A stretch of DNA of 16,834 bases from IMCC26207 sp037141255. GTDB taxonomy: Bacteria > Actinomycetota > Acidimicrobiia > Acidimicrobiales > Microtrichaceae. The stretch lies in contig JBAXCX010000064.1 in the NCBI GenBank assembly GCA_037141255.1, positions 1 to 16,834 on the forward strand. Reading direction: 5' to 3'. Numbering within the stretch: the stretch's first letter is position 1; every line of letters begins with the position of its first letter. Below are positions 14,737-16,834 of this stretch, in pieces. Below the pieces are notes generated by a model. That model had not been told where the DNA came from. It did no database searches and worked only from the letters and a program-made list of their open reading frames with translations. The position numbers and the translations under genes were made by a program.

Positions 14737-16026
14737 GTGAATACTGATGACCTGATTCTGATCTCAGTGGATGACCATGTGGTCGAGCCGCCAGATATGT
14801 TCCAGAACCACCTGCCGGCGAAGTACAAAGATGTTGCGCCTCGAGTGGTTGTTGCTGAGGATGGAAGCGATGTGTGGCTCTACGAGGGCCAACAGCTGCC
14901 CAACATTGGTCTAAACGCGGTGGCCGGCAAGCCGCACGAGGAGTACGGGATTGACCCAACCACATTCGCCGAGATGCGAACCGGCTGTTACGACATTCAC
15001 GACCGGGTACAAGACATGAACGCCAACGGCGTACTCGGCTCGATGTGCTTCCCCTCGTTTCCGCAGTTCTGTGGGCAACTCTTTGCAAGAACCGAAGATA
15101 AGCAGGTCGCTCTGGCCATGCTTCAGGCGTATAACGATTGGCATGTTGACGAGTGGTGTGGAAGTTACCCCGGCCGGTTCATTCCGCTCGCGCTCCCGCC
15201 CGTTTGGGATCCGCAGTTGATGGCAGCCGAAGTGCACCGGATGGCTGCCAAAGGCTGCAGAGCGGTGACCTTCTCGGAGAATCCCGAGAAGCTCGGTTGG
15301 CCCAGTTTTCATAACGAGCATTGGGATCCGTTTTGGCAAGCAGTCAGCGACACCGGCACAGTTGTGTGCCTACATATCGGTTCCTCTTCACAGTTGACCA
15401 TTACCTCCGTTGAGGCACCCATCAACGTGATGATTTCGCTACAGCCAATGAACCTGGTGCAAGCAGCAGCTGACTTGTTGTGGTCTCGAGTCATGACAGA
15501 GTTTCCCCTAGTTCGCTTTGCGCTCTCCGAGGGTGGAATTGGATGGATTCCGTACTTCTTAGAGCGGGTCGACTACGTCTATGAGCATCACCAAGCCTGG
15601 ACGGGCCAAGACCTTCCGATGAAACCCTCCGAGTTGTTCCATGAACGATTCATCACCTGCTTTATCGACGATGCCTCGGGTCTCAAAAATCGAGATGACG
15701 TGGGTATTGAGCAGATGACTTGGGAGTGCGACTACCCGCATTCGGATTCCACCTGGCCCGAGTCACCAGAGCGACTCTCAAAATCTCTTGTTGGTATTCC
15801 AGACGATGAGATTCGGGCGATTACCTACCAGAATGCAATGCGGCTCTTTCACTATGACCCGTTTGCGCATCTACCCATCGAACAAGCAACGGTGGCTGCG
15901 CTGCGTAAACAGGCCATTGGAGTCGATACCTCGGCAGTCTCTTCTGGAAAAGAAGTCATACGGCCGGATTCTCCGGTTCGCATCATTGATCTTGCAGCGC
16001 GTGCAGTACCAAAATCAGCTAGCTAG
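14737..16026 (+). CDS. Amidohydrolase-2 family metal-dependent hydrolase/decarboxylase (paralogue 2)
   Basis: A 429-residue paralogue of the protein at 3401, sharing SVDDHVVEPP, EMRxGCYD, CFPSFPQFCGQ (LPFPTFPRFCGQ in the other), AYNDW, WDPQL, HIGSSS, EFPxxRxAxSEGxIGWIPY and DYPHxDxxWP. Likely metal ligands are D12, H14, H213 and D332. It lacks the insert near residues 45-95 of paralogue 1 and has an extra C-terminal tail after about residue 380. The GTG at 14737 has GTGAG about seven bases upstream and gives an N-terminus matching the paralogue. It follows the MaoC gene and overlaps the convergent LLM gene by four bases at CTAG. Two copies in one cluster suggest two related substrates or successive steps. 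Whether it hydrolyses or decarboxylates is unknown. Confidence 0.92.
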   Translation: MNTDDLILISVDDHVVEPPDMFQNHLPAKYKDVAPRVVVAEDGSDVWLYEGQQLPNIGLNAVAGKPHEEYGIDPTTFAEMRTGCYDIHDRVQDMNANGVLGSMCFPSFPQFCGQLFARTEDKQVALAMLQAYNDWHVDEWCGSYPGRFIPLALPPVWDPQLMAAEVHRMAAKGCRAVTFSENPEKLGWPSFHNEHWDPFWQAVSDTGTVVCLHIGSSSQLTITSVEAPINVMISLQPMNLVQAAADLLWSRVMTEFPLVRFALSEGGIGWIPYFLERVDYVYEHHQAWTGQDLPMKPSELFHERFITCFIDDASGLKNRDDVGIEQMTWECDYPHSDSTWPESPERLSKSLVGIPDDEIRAITYQNAMRLFHYDPFAHLPIEQATVAALRKQAIGVDTSAVSSGKEVIRPDSPVRIIDLAARAVPKSAS

Positions 16027-16834
16027 TTCGGCCCTGACAGCAGAAAATCCTCACCGAACTGTTCGATCGCGGTGAGCGTGTCTCGTACCCGGGTCCATGG
16101 GGCGAGGATCACGCGGTCAACCCCAGCCTGCTCATAGCCAAGAAGCTCTTCCGCTGAGGAGATGGAACCTCCGATAGTTACCGTGCACGGGTTCGAGCTT
16201 CGCCCAACTCGAGCTTCTGCGGATCTCAAGCGATCAACTGCAGCAGCTGCGCTGCTGGGGCTGTGGTTCATGCCGATCCATCCGTCTCCGATGCGAGCGG
16301 CGCGATCGAGCGCAACCTCGGATTCGCCACCAATCAAAATCGGTATGGCCGCCTGCACCGGCTTCGGCTCAAAGGCAACTTCTTCAAACTGCCAGAACTC
16401 ACCCTGATGCTCAATTGCTTCTTCGGTCCACAAGCGCCTACAGAGGGCGATTGACTCCTCGAGTCGCGCACCGCGAGAACTCGGATCAACACCAGCAGCT
16501 ACCCATTCAGATCGCAGCCAGCCCGAGCCAACACCAAGTTCAACGCGACCACCCGATAAAATGTCGACAGTACTCACTGCGCGAGCGGCCACAAAAGGGT
16601 GGCGAATGCCGAGCAGATAGACAAAGGTTCCTATCCTGATTGTCTGCGTCTGTGCAGCAAGAAAACTGAGCATCGCTCCCGGGTCATAGATGGGAGTGGT
16701 TGGCGGCGGCCCAGAAATCTCCTCCGAGTCATGCGCATCAGAAGATCCGCTGAAGTGTTTGGGGCCACCGGCCATATTGGTCGGAAAGACCAAGTGGTCG
16801 GAAAGCCAGACTGACTCAAAGCCAGCAGCTTCAG
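16023..16834 (-). CDS. LLM-class flavin-dependent (F420-type) oxidoreductase, partial, 5' end outside window
   Basis: The minus frame is open from the right edge to a TAG at 16025-16023, giving 270 codons of the C-terminal part. The first visible residues, EAAGFESVWLSDHLVFP, are the typical early strand of luciferase-like monooxygenases, so only a short N-terminal piece is missing. Other features are IRIGTFVYLLGIRHP, VDILSGGRVELGVGSGW and the late PILIGGESEVALDRAARIGDGWIG, all typical of the F420-dependent LLM subgroup. It could catalyse a hydride transfer or monooxygenation. An internal TTG at 16793 is not the real start. The stop overlaps that of the convergent amidohydrolase by four bases. 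Its promoter is not in the window, so membership of the regulon is unknown. Confidence 0.9.
   Translation of the reverse strand, partial: EAAGFESVWLSDHLVFPTNMAGGPKHFSGSSDAHDSEEISGPPPTTPIYDPGAMLSFLAAQTQTIRIGTFVYLLGIRHPFVAARAVSTVDILSGGRVELGVGSGWLRSEWVAAGVDPSSRGARLEESIALCRRLWTEEAIEHQGEFWQFEEVAFEPKPVQAAIPILIGGESEVALDRAARIGDGWIGMNHSPSSAAAAVDRLRSAEARVGRSSNPCTVTIGGSISSAEELLGYEQAGVDRVILAPWTRVRDTLTAIEQFGEDFLLSGPN

Noticed and set aside
14306..15088. 260-codon minus-strand open frame across MaoC and the second amidohydrolase
   Set aside because: It spans two convincing genes and their spacer on the other strand and is low-complexity Arg/Ser/His-rich, typical of a shadow frame.
16021..16060. CTGACAG near the LLM gene end as a fourth operator
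   Set aside because: Only a half-site, inside coding sequence and without the matching GTCAGTT arm.

Overview
The window looks like a catabolic gene cluster from an actinobacterium of moderately high GC. The family mix supports this: an LLM-class (F420-type) flavin oxidoreductase fragment, an extended SDR, DUF1214, amidohydrolase-2 proteins, MaoC/crotonase pairs and a TetR repressor are a typical actinobacterial set (Mycobacteriales or Acidimicrobiia-like). The exact taxon cannot be read from the sequence. No rRNA, tRNA, CRISPR array, IS element or phage gene was seen. Coding density is very high and no gene-free stretch exceeds about 155 bases.

Layout from left to right. (1) A minus-strand hyuB-hyuA pair (hydantoinase/oxoprolinase/acetone-carboxylase family); hyuA runs off the left edge. 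(2) A divergent plus-strand operon of four tightly packed genes: amidohydrolase-2, crotonase, DUF1214 protein and PAPS-type sulfotransferase. (3) A plus-strand heme-oxygenase-like diiron oxidase (HDO) candidate with its own promoter. (4) A convergent minus-strand operon: acyl-CoA synthetase, D-2-hydroxyacid dehydrogenase and FucA-like class II aldolase. (5) A plus-strand TetR regulator whose start lies 11 bases from the synthetase start. (6) A minus-strand SDR-crotonase pair. (7) A divergent plus-strand pair: a MaoC N-type hot-dog protein and a second amidohydrolase-2 paralogue. (8) A partial minus-strand LLM-class oxidoreductase running off the right edge.

The strongest structural signal is a near-identical palindrome, AACTGACA-N4-CGTCAGTT. 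It occurs exactly once in each of the three intergenic promoter regions (3324-3345, 7597-7616, 14130-14155). It is the expected size and form of a TetR-family operator, and the TetR gene at 11644-12240 is the obvious candidate regulator. If so, hyuBA, both amidohydrolase units, the HDO gene, the SDR/crotonase pair and MaoC form one regulon.

Taken together, the genes suggest induced, CoA-dependent breakdown of an unidentified acid. The synthetase would activate it, and the SDR, two atypical crotonases and MaoC would carry out beta-oxidation-like steps. The amidohydrolases could hydrolyse or decarboxylate a ring or side-chain intermediate, HyuAB could do an ATP-dependent hydrolysis or carboxylation, and the HDO and LLM proteins would supply oxygenase/flavin chemistry. 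The substrate is unknown, and the sulfotransferase and DUF1214 protein do not fit a standard pathway.
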